DNA of 64,000 nucleotides, from the NCBI GenBank assembly GCA_037127315.1, contig JBBBDQ010001454.1, positions 3,004,390-3,068,389 of the forward strand, written 5' to 3'. This DNA comes from Ascarosepion bandense. Its lineage: Eukaryota > Mollusca > Cephalopoda > Sepiida > Sepiidae. The notes under the pieces are model-generated. The model was not told the DNA's origin. It saw only the letters and a program-made list of their open reading frames with translations, and searched no databases. The position numbers were made by a program, and so were the translations under genes. Position 1 is the first letter of the stretch, and every line of letters begins with the position of its first letter. Positions 1 through 11,645 of this stretch are shown piece by piece.

Positions 1-429
1 TTATATTCATTATATCTTTCTGGCACAAATAAATAATCCTCGAAATGTTCAAATAATATTTTTCTTGGGTCGTTATTATGTAATTATATGGCAGAAATAG
101 TGTACCGGTCCCTGGCAAACTTGTTACGTCAATGATGGTTGGCATTAGAATGAATATGACATAATTTCCTCATGTTTAGTACAGATAGTCTCAAGATGAC
201 ACTGAAATAGGATATATCTAAAACAAAACTGGTGGGAGTGCAAGCCCTTCATCTAGATTAGAAAACTTTACTCGACTGACACTGGAACATTGAAAAAAAT
301 GCAGGCATGCCGCATCATTTTGAGATGAACTGTTTTAGATGACGCCTTGATCTCAGGCTGCTACAGCGGACCTAACAATCCACCGTTTACTGCAAAAACC
401 CATTGATTCATAGGATTCAGCGAGGAACC

Positions 430-705
430 TTTTTTTATCATTGCAACCCGAGCCATGCGATAATGTTAGTAAGACGCAAGTGTTTACGAAGGGTGAAAAT
501 ATCAGTAAAACATAATTGAGGAAAGGGAGCCATAAAAGAACAGGATTCAAAGAGACATATGAAAATTTTTCATTTACATTTTCGAAAATCATACTTAACA
601 GGAAAGAAAAAAAGTAGAAATGAAATCAGCAAGTGCGAAATGCCATAGAAAAAAATGTTAGCATAAATCTCATGGCGACATCTAGCAATTTCAACAGTAA
701 AATGA
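430..705 (-). mobile_element. Dispersed SINE-like repeat, family B, degenerate copy
   Basis: A run of T (430-436) is followed by atcattgcaacccgagccatg. This matches the better copies at 26.7, 37.9 and 57.3 kb (ATCATATCACCCCGAGCAAGG). Further blocks shared with the 26.7-kb copy are agaacaggattcaRagagag and gttagcataRa...tagcRatttcaa. Read on the minus strand the element ends in GGGGTGATATGATT plus an A-run, as expected for an A-tailed retroposon. I recognise no tRNA promoter in it. Confidence 0.55.
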
Positions 706-718
706 TGAGACGTAATTG

Positions 719-2180
719 TCAATCTAACACTACACTTAAATTCGTAAACACAAGGTAATTGGCCGATAAAAAGCAGATTTGTCTTTGAATTTTCTTAAAG
801 ATCTTTAGATATACAGTTCTGCTATTTACAGAGTAGACGTGGTTGAAATAACTATTGCATGGGCGAATGGTAGACTTATAAATGTGCAAGACATACGGGC
901 GAGAAAATTGTCTAGAATGACATAGTGTACCAACCATCCAAGAAGCAAACCTAGAAATTGATACCTTATGCAAGGCAATTGAAAAGTAACTTTCTGTTTT
1001 ATGTATGATGGCCTCTCACAAGAGATCTATCATACACAAAATGGAGAGTTACTTTTAAATCACTCTGCAATCGTCAATGGTAAAACTTAGGCCGAGAAGG
1101 CGCAATGGGTAGCAGCTATGGAAGGAGAAAAAGATGCAGTTTTATTTTGGAGGCCTTAAAACTAAGAAGTCACTTAAAAGATTGAAGATCATTTCAGCTA
1201 TAAATTTAACCTTATAGCACCTATGAAACATTATTAAAATAAATATATACCGAGTCAAGAACTGATTATATCGTTGATAAAAATTGGGAACAACATAGGT
1301 ATTAAGATAGATAACTTGGGGACACTCGAATTAAGAGCTAGAAGAATGATCAGTCAAGGCAACTTTAATTTCACGATTTGATAAGATTGTCTCTTACAAA
1401 ATTTTGCTTCAGAAAGATCATAACCCTTCAACTTCTGAAGAATCCCGGCATACCAAATTCTGTCATACGTCTTCGAGATGTCTAAAGCAACAGCCTGAGC
1501 TACACCATTTTTGTTTAAAGCTTAACAGAGTTTTTAAGCAATAACCGTTCTCCTAGAGAAGCAAAAGCCTAATTGTCTGAATAAAATTCCTGTGAGGTGA
1601 GCTGCTTAAACATTTTGGTGTTCTAATCAACTTAAAATGTAATAAAAGACTAATGGGTTCGAAGGTTAAAACAGTTCACCAGAGTTCTTAAAACCAGGAA
1701 CTACAGGAAAGAATTTTCATCTAGCTAGAAACAAGTATCGGCAATGCATTTATTGTAGAGATTAGAGAGCACAGGTTTCAGTTAAGGAGCACATTTGTGT
1801 ATCCCTTCTCCAGTAATAGCATCGAGTTTACATACTTTGTGAGAATCAAGTTAAGAGATGATAATAGAAACCATGGATGGAATCATATGTATATCACATA
1901 ATAGAGACTTAGTTCTTTATGAAAAGTAAGATAATACCTCAAATTAAGTGAAAAGAAGAGATATTGAGGATTTAGTCTTAATAAATCGTCGCCAGTAGTC
2001 AGTAAGAACCAACCTTGTGAGAGGCTATACGATGTCGGATTCTGTCAGATTTAGCCACATTGAAGACACGCTTGCAATTATTAGGTGCACACGCAAGGAG
2101 GCTTCTGTTACGATCAGAGCTATCACGTTGATATAGCTATAAATATTACCACTATGAACTATATAGGCTGAACAGTGAGA
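719..2180 (-). pseudogene. Decayed non-LTR retrotransposon (CR1/Jockey-like RT), family 1
   Basis: Minus-strand translations in shifting frames give pieces of one reverse transcriptase in the right order. A block at about 2020-2110 reads RNRSLLACAPNNCKRVFN...RIRHRIASHKVGS. RT motif A, VALDISKTYDRIWYAGILQKLK, lies at about 1420-1500. The post-RT segment LHIYKSTIRPC lies at about 850-900. The order and spacing match a common invertebrate LINE ORF2, in which a YKSTIRPCMEYC-like block follows the RT. Stops and frameshifts are frequent, and the endonuclease and both ends are not recognisable. It is a dead copy inside the presumed channel intron, in the same orientation as the channel gene. Confidence 0.65.
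982..1056. repeat. 75-bp imperfect hairpin
   Basis: Arms 982-1009 and 1029-1056 are 28 bp each, start AAAAGTAACT on either strand and end TGTATGAT at the loop. They differ at only a few positions. The loop is 19 nt. The size resembles a pre-miRNA or a tiny MITE remnant. It lies within the LINE remnant. Confidence 0.6.
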
Positions 2181-5100
2181 TGTGAACCAAGCAGAAGATT
2201 GTGACTTTATCTAGTGTTTTTGAGAAACCACAAAAGCATCGATGCTGACTTTTGCACAAGACGAAATCTTAGTAGCACGATTTTCAATACGAATATTTAA
2301 AAGTATTCTCCAAGAGACGACGCGAAAAAAATCACGAAATGAATCGCAATTAATTCAAAAATTATTCCATCAGTCCTCGTAATTTTGTAGAGGACTCGTT
2401 GATCTTCAGAATACTGTATCGGACGTGCCAATCCTCATGGTGCTGCAGGGGATCAAAAGATCACCTGGCAGATAACCAATCGATATACAGTTTTCTAAAG
2501 AAGACTGATACACGAGATTCAGAAGGTGTCCAAAGGATTCACCAATGTTGCAAGGTTCCCATCAATTCCCAAGACGCTGTAAGAGATCCAGGAGCCTTCA
2601 GGATGCTATAGATAACCTACCGATCTTCAGCCAGCTGTAGAAGACCAACAGGACTCAGCAAAGAACAACTGATTCTCAGGATTCAAGATGCTACAGATAA
2701 CCTACTGGCCGAAAAGAAACTACGAGATTTCAACTATGTTCAGGATAATTACAAGTTCGGTTAATTACGGCCTCCAGAACTCAGTTAATATAGCAGAAAA
2801 TCAAGCAAACTTTGATTTCAATTGCAACGGATATGCATTATTAAATCTATTAATCGAGACATCGAGACATTCTTTTGTGATGACGCTTTCCATCTGCAGC
2901 GAAATTTTATAATCAAAGTCTATCCGGATATTGTCTCGTCTACTCGAGAACATTTATTTCGCCGACATCTTATTTGGCCTCTTTTAACCGGAGAAATTTC
3001 TCCTCTATTCCTTCATCAAGTCATCCACTGGAATTCTCACTCGCAAAAGATGATCATGTAAATCTTTTTATATCAACGGATGAATGATCATAAGAAACGG
3101 CCTGATAATAATTTTCGTATTGTTCGGTTTCTCCTGGGCTGTCTTGGATGGCGAATATCACTGAGAGGAGGACAGGCAAAGTAGTTAATATACCGTGTAA
3201 CTTTGGTACCTATCATAACACATTCGTTAGCAAGTTCGTTTGAGACATTAATTCGATTCTCACGAGCTGTCCACTATAACTAAGTTTCAATTAGTAAATA
3301 AATAAGTATAATATGGTACTCAAATTTAGAAAACCATTCCTCTCCTGAAAAGATCTCATTCATCTAACTTATGTATAGGAGTTTGTGATCCAGGATTCAA
3401 ATCACTCGAAAAATTACGCTGGTGGTGACTAAAAAGTATTTATTTAGAAAATTCATTAACAAAATCCATTTATAAATATATACCAAAATCCATTAACAAA
3501 ATCCATTTATCCATATATGTCAAAGACGGGTGATATATGTACTTAAATAATTATGTCACCTAAAAGAAAGCATTTATTTTACAACGAATAATTATTTTGC
3601 AGTATGATAACTTTCCTTTTTCACTGCACTGAATTATTTGATGTATAAGTTGGCATATCAACAATTCTGTGGTCTAAAGATGAAAAAAGCAAATTTTAAA
3701 CCAAATATTTATTTTCAACTTAATCTTCCTTGCCATTGTACTTAATTTAGTTATCGTTATTATCACAATTTGCCGTAGAGCCACTTCTCAGCTGAGCACC
3801 TGGCCCGGTAACTCCACATAACTCCATTTTATACTAATATTTAGAAAGGTATTCATTCATGTGTAGCGTGTCTTAGGCAAGTAGACTTGCCACAGTCCAT
3901 TTCTCACCAGATTAAACCACAGCCGATACCTCTGGCTTGAAGGCACGCCGTGGTCATGGAAACCTGGCTGTTGATTCCATCGTGGAAATCTTCCATCTTG
4001 GTGGTTGACTCCAATAGCTAACTTCCTTTAATTTAGAAGTGGAAAATAATTACATAAATCGAACATTATAAAGTAAAAATTTCCGATTAAATTTTAACCA
4101 ATAAATCCTTGTCAGGATTCATAGCATCTTTCAAAAGCCATCTTGTGTCTCTACCTATGCTTTTTCGTCTCAATTGAAAAATATTCTAAATTATGGAAAT
4201 GATTGTATAATTTTCCTGTGAATTAAACATACAGAGATTTAAGATGACATAGAAATAATTGGCTATATCATATACTTCGTGTCTAAGCTGACTACAGTTG
4301 TTTTATTGCTTCATTGTAATGATCAAGTCAAACTGCCTCTGTTTGGCAGTGGAAATTCTATTCTGATCTACACGAATGAACTGTACTAACACGGACACTC
4401 ATTGATTATGATACTGATGATCATAGCCGTCATCAAATAGCCATAAACTGATGAAGAATTTATTAGACGCACTGATGTTATTTATGTGTAGGTATAGAAT
4501 GCGCTTCTGTAAAACTAACGAAACTGATTCTATTAGTCGCTGAACGTGCGTTCTTGAGTATATTAGCTCTAACAATAGGTCTGGTCATATTAAGGATCAG
4601 TACTTGAATCTGTTTTTGAATTAGAAATTATATACCAGGGAAGCTTCGTCTTTTGATGGGTGAATAAGATACGGTGTATTGAAATATTTTAGTTCTAAAA
4701 ACAGCTTAGCCGATTAAATCAATACGTTCATCTTGCCTAGTTTTCTAAGTAAACTCAAACACTGGTGCAAGCCCCCAACTCAACACTTCGCCGCAAGATC
4801 CTGCATATCGAGAAAAAACCGACCGAGGGGAAAAAAAATTGCTTTTATATATCTTTCTCGTTCTCACACCGACACTGATTACTGGCTAATACCTACCCAG
4901 TATCGCTCGTATTTAAATTCTGTCAGCGCCAGCCACTCTAAAACAAATTTCCTCTTTCAACAACCAGTTGTGGAAGTGAAATGCAACCACCCTCTGGATC
5001 TCTTGTGGGGTTGACCCGATTCTTCGTTACAATCAATACAGTCTTCTTTTATCGGTTAGACACTTGTATTGTAAAATTTTTATGTTCACTTTGGGTGATT

Positions 5101-6087
5101 TAGGTCCCCTGAATGTTTTGCGGTATTTTGGTACATGGCAGATTGAGTGTTGATCGATAAGTTCTTGTAGTGATTGAGAAAAATTGTGAAGTATGTTTGG
5201 GTCGTGAATCGGATTAGCTAGGTATAAGATGGCGTGGACCATCTTGGGCTTTTTTCCCTCGCCCCATTTTGGCCTTGTGCCAAAACTGAGTATTTATTCA
5301 TATTAAATAAATATCGGTTAGGCACTTGTCAAGTCTGCTTTATCTAATATTTATTCAGCTAGACATGTTTAGCTACATTAATTCAAATTACATTTTTAGT
5401 CATTCGGCAATCAGTAAAAACGATGCCAAAATTTGACAGCCAACTGCTGAAATTACTATTTTGCATCACAATTATAAATGTTACCGAAATTGACCGAAGG
5501 AATTTAAATGAACTTCGCAGGTATCATTTATTCATGCCATGTCAGAGTAGCTTATTATCAAAATTGGTCATCTTATTTTTTTTATTTCGTGAAGGAAAAC
5601 CTTTTAAAAACAATGTGAACTGAAACAACAGCCTACCATTTCTAACCATAAAGAAGTTGAGCTGCGAAAACCGAAGTTTTCAAAGAGTTTGTTTTGACTG
5701 TAACAATCAGCGATTGGAGGAAATAAAAACATTCTGTTCATTTAATCTAGATTTGTTGTTTTCGCCATCGCAAGCAACAACCTTTTACAAAAGGAGTTCG
5801 AAAAAGCTTACACGACAAACAGTGAATTAATAACAACTGACTGCTTTTTTGCTATAGGAACATTTTCACGTAAATAAAGTTCTTGATAAATGCCACTTAG
5901 ATTAATATATGCACTTTTCTGTGCTATAATTAATCTAGAACTGGGACACACATACACATTTCTAAACTAAAAGATAAAAGAACGGTTATTACACATATAC
6001 TAATAGTACCAGTGAAAGATTCCCGCCTTTTCTGTTTTAATTTTGATTTATTTTCTTCTTTCTTTCTTTGTGTTTCTCATTGAAATC

Positions 6088-6160
6088 AAACAGCGTCGTT
6101 TAACGTCTTTCCATGCGATCAAAACAGAACAGTCTATTATTTATGAGGTAATAGCAGAGC

Positions 6161-6228
<68 letters not shown>

Positions 6229-6320
6229 CACCAAACAGCATCTCTGATATGTCGTTTCCGCCTTTCCACGCGATCAACACGGAATTGTTCATTATTTATG
6301 AGGTATTGGCAGGGCGTAAC
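6088..6320. repeat. (CT)n tract flanked by a diverged direct duplication
   Basis: A (CT)n run covers 6162-6225. The 75 bp to its left (about 6089-6163, gtcgttt...ctttccatgcgatcaa...attatttatgaggta..gcagagcgt) recur to its right (about 6248-6318) with scattered substitutions. The block therefore looks like two repeat units of about 155 bp, the first with an expanded CT tract. An open frame runs through it but is explained by the CT repeat (Leu-Ser). Confidence 0.7.
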
Positions 6321-7617
6321 GTACGCACGTGCTAAGTTACCAGGGGTAGAATAAGCAGACTAATTATATGATATGATACCGAGAACAATTGGGTTCATCT
6401 GGATCTTGACCATACCTTACTGTCTATAATTAACAAATCTGTGTGCTTTCAGTTCAATCTTCCTAGCTCAGTATTCAGCAATGATCTTCGCTTTCAATAT
6501 GATTAGATTTTTCAACATGTATTTTTGTTAATCTTTTGTGATTGCTTTTCTATAATTTATTATTATTATTGCATACATCGATCACTAAATTTACTTTTCT
6601 ATTTGTTTAATTATAGCTTAATTTATTAAACCATTATAATTTGTTTAATTCAATCATGATTTGAAATTGGTCGGTCTATACTATTCCTCGTTCAGCCTGA
6701 TTCTCTATTTGCCCATAAAATCAACTCATATGTCACTACTTTTGAGAAATAAATATGATGATTAATTATGAAGATTGTTTATATAAATATACATGTCTTT
6801 ACTTCTACGTGTGCGTATGTTTATCTACACAGAAAACTTTAGAAGAAAATCTATACGATTATCAGTAGTTGTTTAGTTGTAAGTATCAATTCACCTTAAA
6901 TTGACAGATGAATTTTTGCTTTGATACAAACTGTAAACATACTACGCGACCCTTGCCCACCTTTCTGCCGACCGGATAATGATTATCCTCCACGTTGTAT
7001 TTCGGTTATCGACCTCGTCAGTGTGCACCGAAAGTCGGTAAAGAGCGTGATGAATACTCACGATGTAACTAGATGAAAGACAAACGCCACATTGAGAAAT
7101 AAGAAGGTGAACCCGGTTTCTCATACTATATGCAGATATATATATATTCAGGGCTTTACCTACTGGTCTCGATGGGTAGGTAGGTAATACTTTGAACAAC
7201 TTCTGCTGTGTCAGCTCCTCGCCCATTTACACATTCCATTGTGTGGCTGGCAATACAAATTTGACGGCACAGGAACCACACGACAAACAAGTCTGTCTCT
7301 CGCCAAGGATGGGCCAGAATTCTCTCCAATTCGAAACATTACTGTTAATATAGACCGGCACACGGATATAACCTATTCTCGGTTTTATTGCCATTTAATC
7401 TCTAAAAACCCATCATTCACTCATTTACTTCCCGTTTCCTTTCGAACAAAATGGATGCCGCTTAAAAAATTAGACTTTAAAAAGACTACTTGCTACCTAT
7501 TAAATAGAAACAATTAAAACAGAGATAACACTACAAATTATCTTTCTAAGTGGATGTCTGTGGTATCACACGACGAATCACGTCGATTCGACAGCCGAAA
7601 GAAGACAGCAAAAACAT

Positions 7618-7735
7618 AATCAAATTTTGGAGATTGTAGTTATCAGGGAAGCAAGTAGACGGAAGGGAGTTTCCCAGGCGGGAAATGCGAGAAAAGAAAC
7701 TGTTAGAGTAGAAGCGTCGGTTACATTTGACTATT
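7618..7735 (-). mobile_element. SINE-like family B, partial copy
   Basis: The block ttggagattgtagttatcagggaagcaagtagacggaaggga...gggaaatgcgagaaaagaaactgttagagtagaa matches one end of the fuller copies at 40.9 kb and 60.5 kb. The A-tail end is absent. Orientation is given as the strand that would carry the A-tail. Confidence 0.55.
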
Positions 7736-8813
7736 TTTACGGCAAAAGAGTGGTACCTAGTTGGTAATTTATTAGCACGAGTAAATTAATGTGGTCGGGG
7801 TAGCAGGGCAAAAAGCTCGTAAGAGCAGAAGCCGTGATAATATTTGTAGATAAGACAGAGGGAAGCCACATCCTATAAGTGAGAAAGTAACTGAAGTCGA
7901 GCTGCCATATCGGGATCGATTACATTGCAGATCCTCTTTTGAATTTTGTCAAGGACTCCGAATCGAATGGCAGGAACATCCGACCAGATACAGTTTACAT
8001 CATTCAATGCACGTATTTAAACGTATGTCTAATTGTGGCGGTGGCTGTTTGCTTTATATGGATTTGCATAATTATATATTTCTCGTTAATAGAAAAACAT
8101 ATTTGTATATACTGTTTCAATAACTACTTGATTTAGCAGGATGAAACTTAGTCTGACACAAGGCCAGTACAAATACTGATAATTAACGAAAGTTGATGAA
8201 GAAAGATGGTGTATCGTTATTTGTGACAAAAATTAAAACCCACTACCTTACATACGAAACCACGTTTCAAATAAAACTCTTAATATTGCCTGCATGTACA
8301 GGTGGTGTAATGCATAAAGGACGGGAATTAAAAATCAGAAAGAGGGTCGAGTCCCCACCTACACACCTCTTCTCCATTCAGATAGGGATTAATTGGTATG
8401 ACGAGTGTCAGTTAGTATCTCAAAAATACTTTCAATCTAAAAATATTTCCTGGCTTTAAATAACCTGTAAAAGAATAATAAGTCAGAAAACAAAACAAAT
8501 CAGTCAAAACCTAATTCTGCTGGACTCGGTAATGTTGTACCTCAGCTTCAGTCCACGAAACGGAGCTTAGCTAATGTGCTTTGGCTTTTCTTGTCATGAA
8601 ATTGATTCAAACGAAGAATTACTTTTATGAGTGATTCAACACTCAAGCTATGTTATAAATTCCAGTGTATCTAACACAAATGATGACAATGGTAATCTCC
8701 TATGCCTCTCGTTAATTCATCTGACGTCAACCGTTTTGACTTGTAGTCGAGAAAAACGAACCAATCAACTTCTCCTATTCAAAACATCGAAAACGAAACG
8801 GATGAAATAATTC

Positions 8814-8823
8814 TAACTCACCT
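8814..8823 (-). promoter_or_regulatory. 5' splice site closing the CNG-channel exon
   Basis: Read on the minus strand, the sequence is TTTCAAG|GTGAGTTAG. This is a near-consensus donor with the exon ending at 8822 and the intron starting at 8821, in phase 1. Channel homology stops at this point: the last recognisable residues are the AARKDFQ of the early C-linker, and the 15 residues read beyond it are unrelated. Confidence 0.85.
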
Positions 8824-10151
8824 TGAAAGTCTTTTCTGGCGGCACTAACGCATGAGACGATGTTAGCAATATGTCCCAAGACGGTTGCAAATAATAGTAA
8901 ACCAAAAATTAATTCGAAGATGATGAAGAGGTAAGCTCCAGTAGAACGAGGTGTCGGCAGGTCGCCGATTGTCGTAAGTGTTAAGGTACTCCAGTAGAGG
9001 GCGTGCAAATACTGTTTCAGAACATCCGACTCGTCTTTGGGAAACTTCCAGTCGGCTGTCGCTTTTTCTATCCTGGAGACAATAATATAATAGAGACAAG
9101 CATTCCAGTGAAACAATGCCAACAAATAGTGCATGAGAGTGGCTGTACGAATAACGTTTGGGTAATTGGTGTGGCGTTCTGTGCGATCAAGAAACATCCA
9201 AAATCGGTAAACTTTAACTAAACGGAAACCGCGAAGTATCGAACAAAATCCGATCGAGAGGTAGAGAAAGTCTAACGGTAGGAGGCATAAACAATCGATA
9301 TAAAATCTTGTCGTGTTCATGTAATGAATTCTCAGTTTTGTAGCGTCTGTCTGTAAAACTCCTTCATCGAGAAATCCTGTGCGAAAATGAAAAGCAATGT
9401 CCAGGATGTATAGAAAATCGGCCGTATAGTCCAAGGTAAACCACAGGTAAGTAGTATCTGCGCGTATTTCCTGAAAGGCAAAGCGATAGATAAGAACCCA
9501 GAAATTGTAGAGAAAGGCAACGCTAACCACTGCTGACCACCAGTAGGAGAGACGGCCGGACGGATCAAACACGAATGTCCACTTGCATCCGTCCTTATCT
9601 GTATTGTTGGTTGAGGTTTCGATACGGTCTTGCTGTCGGTGTCTTTTGTTACCAAATATCTGGCTTATTTCTTTCTTACGCTGCCTACGTATTTCACGTG
9701 TGGTAACTGGCTCGGTGGGTCGAATCTTTCGCATCAAGGCGAAATCTTCCCCAGACGGCCTTTTCCGTTGTTTGACCTTTTCGATGCGGTTGCTTACAAT
9801 GTCCAAAAGGCTCTGTTTCGACGTCGATTTACAGGAGGTCTGCTCGACTATTTTGTTCGAGTAGACAGGTGACGGTAATGAGATCTGCGAACTGAGACGT
9901 TCGCCTATGAGTTTAGTGCGATCGGACGACGATTGGAAAACCCCGACGCCCGGTAGCACCCGAGGTCCGTTTACTGTAACGCTGACTCCTTGTTCGACGT
10001 CTAGGTCCCCGACTTTCTTCTCTGGAATATTATCGCGACTGATAATGGAGACCTCCTCCAGCTCATCATCTGTCTGTTCGCGGGCGCATGGGGTGTACTT
10101 TACGGCCAAATTGGTATCACTCTTTCTTCTTGTGATCAGGACACTTGACAT
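8822..10151 (-). CDS. Cyclic-nucleotide-gated channel (CNG-like), first coding exon
   Basis: This exon encodes 443 codons plus one base of a tetrameric plasma-membrane cation channel of the CNG type. Residues 1-190 are a charged, low-complexity cytosolic N-terminus. S1 is about 204-226, S2 236-255, S3 282-301 and S4 302-327 (spaced R/K in LRGFRLVKVYRF). S5 is 333-358, the pore helix and filter 383-402 (TTIGDLP at 393-399), and S6 406-431. The start of the C-linker (SAARKDFQ) is at 436-443. The TIGD filter is CNG-like (vertebrate CNGA has TIGE) and not the GYG of K+ or HCN channels. TIGDLP followed by a proline/arginine segment recalls the invertebrate CNG-like (Cngl) group, from memory. The start ATG is the first after an in-frame TAG three codons upstream and has G at -3. 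The frame reads on to a stop at 8775, but AG|GTGAGT at 8822/8821 is a strong donor and homology ends there. The cyclic-nucleotide-binding domain is on later exons that I could not find in the window. Confidence 0.9.
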
Positions 10152-11600
10152 TTCGTGCTAACGACTAGCCTCGGCATTATAAGAGGGCCAACTGTTTCCT
10201 GTTTCAGTCTTAAAATTTGATGTCCGTAAGTGTGACTGCATATATATTTGTAATTCTCTCTGTGTGGGTGAGTTGTGTGTACGTGTTTGTATGTGTATGT
10301 ATTTGTACTTGATTTATATAATTATGCAGATAAATAAATAAAATATATGTGTGTGTAAATATCTGGCCTTACTTTGATGTTTATTTGTGTGTGTGTTTTT
10401 TTTTTCTTTGCCAGTGGTCAAATTGGTTTTTGTCATTTTTTTTGTTTCTTATTAATTTCTTGGAAAGTTCTTTGTACGCTGTACGCAAATTCTGTTTCCA
10501 TTTTTAAATACATTTTTCAATCCAGAACAATCCGAATGACTGTGAAGAGGTAAACGACCATGAGAATTCACTTTGTTTCTTTTGTTATTATTATAACTAC
10601 ACTAAATATTAAAACATGTTTTATTTCCCCATGCATTTCCGGAGAGAAGGTGTCGCACGTTTTTGTTTTCGGTTTATTTTCCCGCCTTCTTTCTTTTTAT
10701 TCCATCAGCCAAGTGCATGCATGCGTATTTACGTGCCGTTATAAAGAAGTAATCTCTCTGCGTTTGTAGAGAAAACAGCAGAATTTGCCGAAATGTTGAC
10801 TCTCTCGATTTGTTGGTTGTTTTGTTTTCCCAAGTATAGCATTCAAATCTTTTATGATTATTTTTCTTTAAAACAATTCTAAAACCTTAATTTTAACTGC
10901 AGCCTTTTCTTTTCTATATTTTCCTACCTTTTTAAGTAGAAACTTTTTATCCCTAAAGTTGTTCAAATACTTTTATATGGCTACCTCTAGAAAGAATATT
11001 TATTTTATGCCACTGTGTATATGCATGTGTGTGTTCTTGTGTGTCCTATACGACAATATGCTTGCTGATGTAATTTTGAAAAAGTGTTTATAACAATATA
11101 GGTATTTTTTTTTTACATTAATTCTTTTTGGACGTAAGTGATTGTCTTCCTTTCTTTCTTTCTTTTTTGCATTTTTTTTTTTTACCAGGTGTTTCTTTTT
11201 TTTTTTTTAATTCGTTTGTCTTACGCTTAAAAAAACGACGTAGCCGTTTCTCTTGTCATCTTTTAAAAAAAAAGAAAAAGAGGACAATAACTGGGACAAT
11301 AGTTGTAGGCTGAAAATATAGTAACGTTCGATTAGCACCTTTTTGTAAAATCATAACCTAATGATTGGACAGAAAACCACGTGACTTTATCAGCGAACAA
11401 CTCTTTTCAATATAACAAAATAAGGGGAATCCTTAGTCGCCAGCTGCGGTTATATACCTTGACTAGTCTGGTTTTTTCTTCTTTCTTTTTTCTTTTTTTT
11501 TTTTTCTTCTTTTATTCTTGCGGTCTCGTTATTTATCACACGGTATATGAACATATATATATGCATATATGCATATATATATGTAGCTAAATAGAAATAT

Positions 11601-11603
<3 letters not shown>

Positions 11604-11638
<35 letters not shown>
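11604..11638. repeat. (TA)n microsatellite
   Basis: An uninterrupted TA run, followed by a GGAT/GAAT-rich stretch (11670-11705, gaatgcctggatggatggatggatgaatgg). Confidence 0.9.

Positions 11639-11645
<7 letters not shown>

Larger units (their letters stand above)
1..8821 (-). other. Probable intron 1 of the CNG-channel gene, filled with old repeats
   Basis: Everything left of the donor should be intronic or intergenic for the minus-strand channel gene. I searched by eye for a C-linker or cyclic-nucleotide-binding exon and found none. The stretch holds a LINE remnant (about 719-2180), two pieces of a dispersed SINE-like family (430-705 and 7618-7735), a CT tract, and otherwise unremarkable AT-rich DNA. 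At 2597-2707 a phrase of about 26 bp (ttcaRgatgctaYagataacctac) occurs twice. At 3449-3519 a 37-bp unit containing cattaacaaaatccattta is tandemly duplicated. Short open frames here have no recognisable domain. Confidence 0.5.

Noticed and set aside
5033..5242. Minus-strand frame of 69 codons reading like a globular peptide
   Set aside because: No family recognised, and no splice or start context beyond chance in AT-rich DNA.
9332..10161. Other frames overlapping the CNG exon on both strands
   Set aside because: The 458-codon minus-strand frame with S1-S6 and pore explains this region.
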